Origin: Pseudomonas jinjuensis
GTDB taxonomy: Bacteria; Pseudomonadota; Gammaproteobacteria; Pseudomonadales; Pseudomonadaceae
Length of the DNA: 64,000 nt
Direction of reading: 5' to 3'
Assembly: GCF_900103845.1 (NCBI RefSeq)
Contig: NZ_FNIJ01000004.1
Location: 186,001-250,000, forward strand
The position numbers and the translations under genes are program-made. The notes beneath the pieces are model-generated. The model saw only the letters and a list, made by a program, of their open reading frames with translations, did not search any database and was not told the origin of the DNA. The stretch's first letter is position 1; each line of letters begins with the position of its first letter. Positions 63,973 through 64,000 of this stretch are shown here, piece by piece.

Positions 63973-64000
63973 ACACCCGCCCTACGCGGTGTGCACATGT

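Overview
The window is high-GC bacterial chromosome with tightly packed, often ATGA-overlapping operons. It carries Pseudomonas-type extragenic repeats (copies of TCGCGGGCATGGCCCGCTCCT), a Pseudomonas-style glycerol operon and a hydroxyproline operon resembling that of P. aeruginosa. I infer a metabolically versatile Pseudomonas, probably near the P. aeruginosa / P. nitroreducens / P. citronellolis group. I saw no tRNA, rRNA, CRISPR array, insertion sequence or prophage. Most of the window is accessory catabolism.

Layout. 1-2.3 kb: glycerol kinase (cut by the window edge) and glycerol facilitator, with a sigma70 promoter overlapped by GlpR-like operators. 2.8-12.7 kb: a leftward operon for trans-4-hydroxyproline uptake and breakdown: ABC importer, deaminase, Cys/Cys epimerase, D-hydroxyproline dehydrogenase, aldehyde dehydrogenase, a second Ser/Cys epimerase paralogue and a GntR/FCD regulator. 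13.0-22.7 kb: an esterase, then a six-gene leftward operon I cannot match to a known pathway (SDR lacking its active site, dioxygenase-like cupin, two exported DUF1254/DUF1214 proteins, zinc-type alcohol dehydrogenase, sulfatase, terminator), divergent from an AraC regulator. 22.9-28.0 kb: NAD-dependent formate dehydrogenase fdsGBAD. 28.3-32.5 kb: an AttH-type lipoprotein with an ABC exporter.

32.7-34.7 kb is partly decayed: a heme-less cytochrome fragment and an internally deleted nitronate monooxygenase precede an intact enoyl-CoA hydratase. Then come a UvrD/Rep-like helicase, msuE-sfnR (organosulfur use), an FtsH-GNAT-Hsp20 protein quality-control set, pncA, a probable aminophosphonate locus (LysR, OPA-type transporter, FAD oxidoreductase), yajD, a small membrane protein, an exporter-like membrane protein, and an SDR/LysR divergent pair.

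51.4-56.8 kb: acetoin dehydrogenase genes acoABC behind a clear sigma54 promoter, divergent from acoR. 56.9-63.8 kb: a hydroquinone ring-cleavage operon in the order hapCDEFGHI with its LysR regulator, lacking hapA and hapB. It converts hydroquinone or hydroxyquinol via 4-hydroxymuconic semialdehyde and maleylacetate to 3-oxoadipate. Repeat elements sit inside this operon at two gene junctions.

All gene calls rest on reading translated motifs and context; no database search was run. Several starts were moved inward from the longest open frame to the ATG, GTG or TTG that has a ribosome-binding site and a family-like N-terminus.
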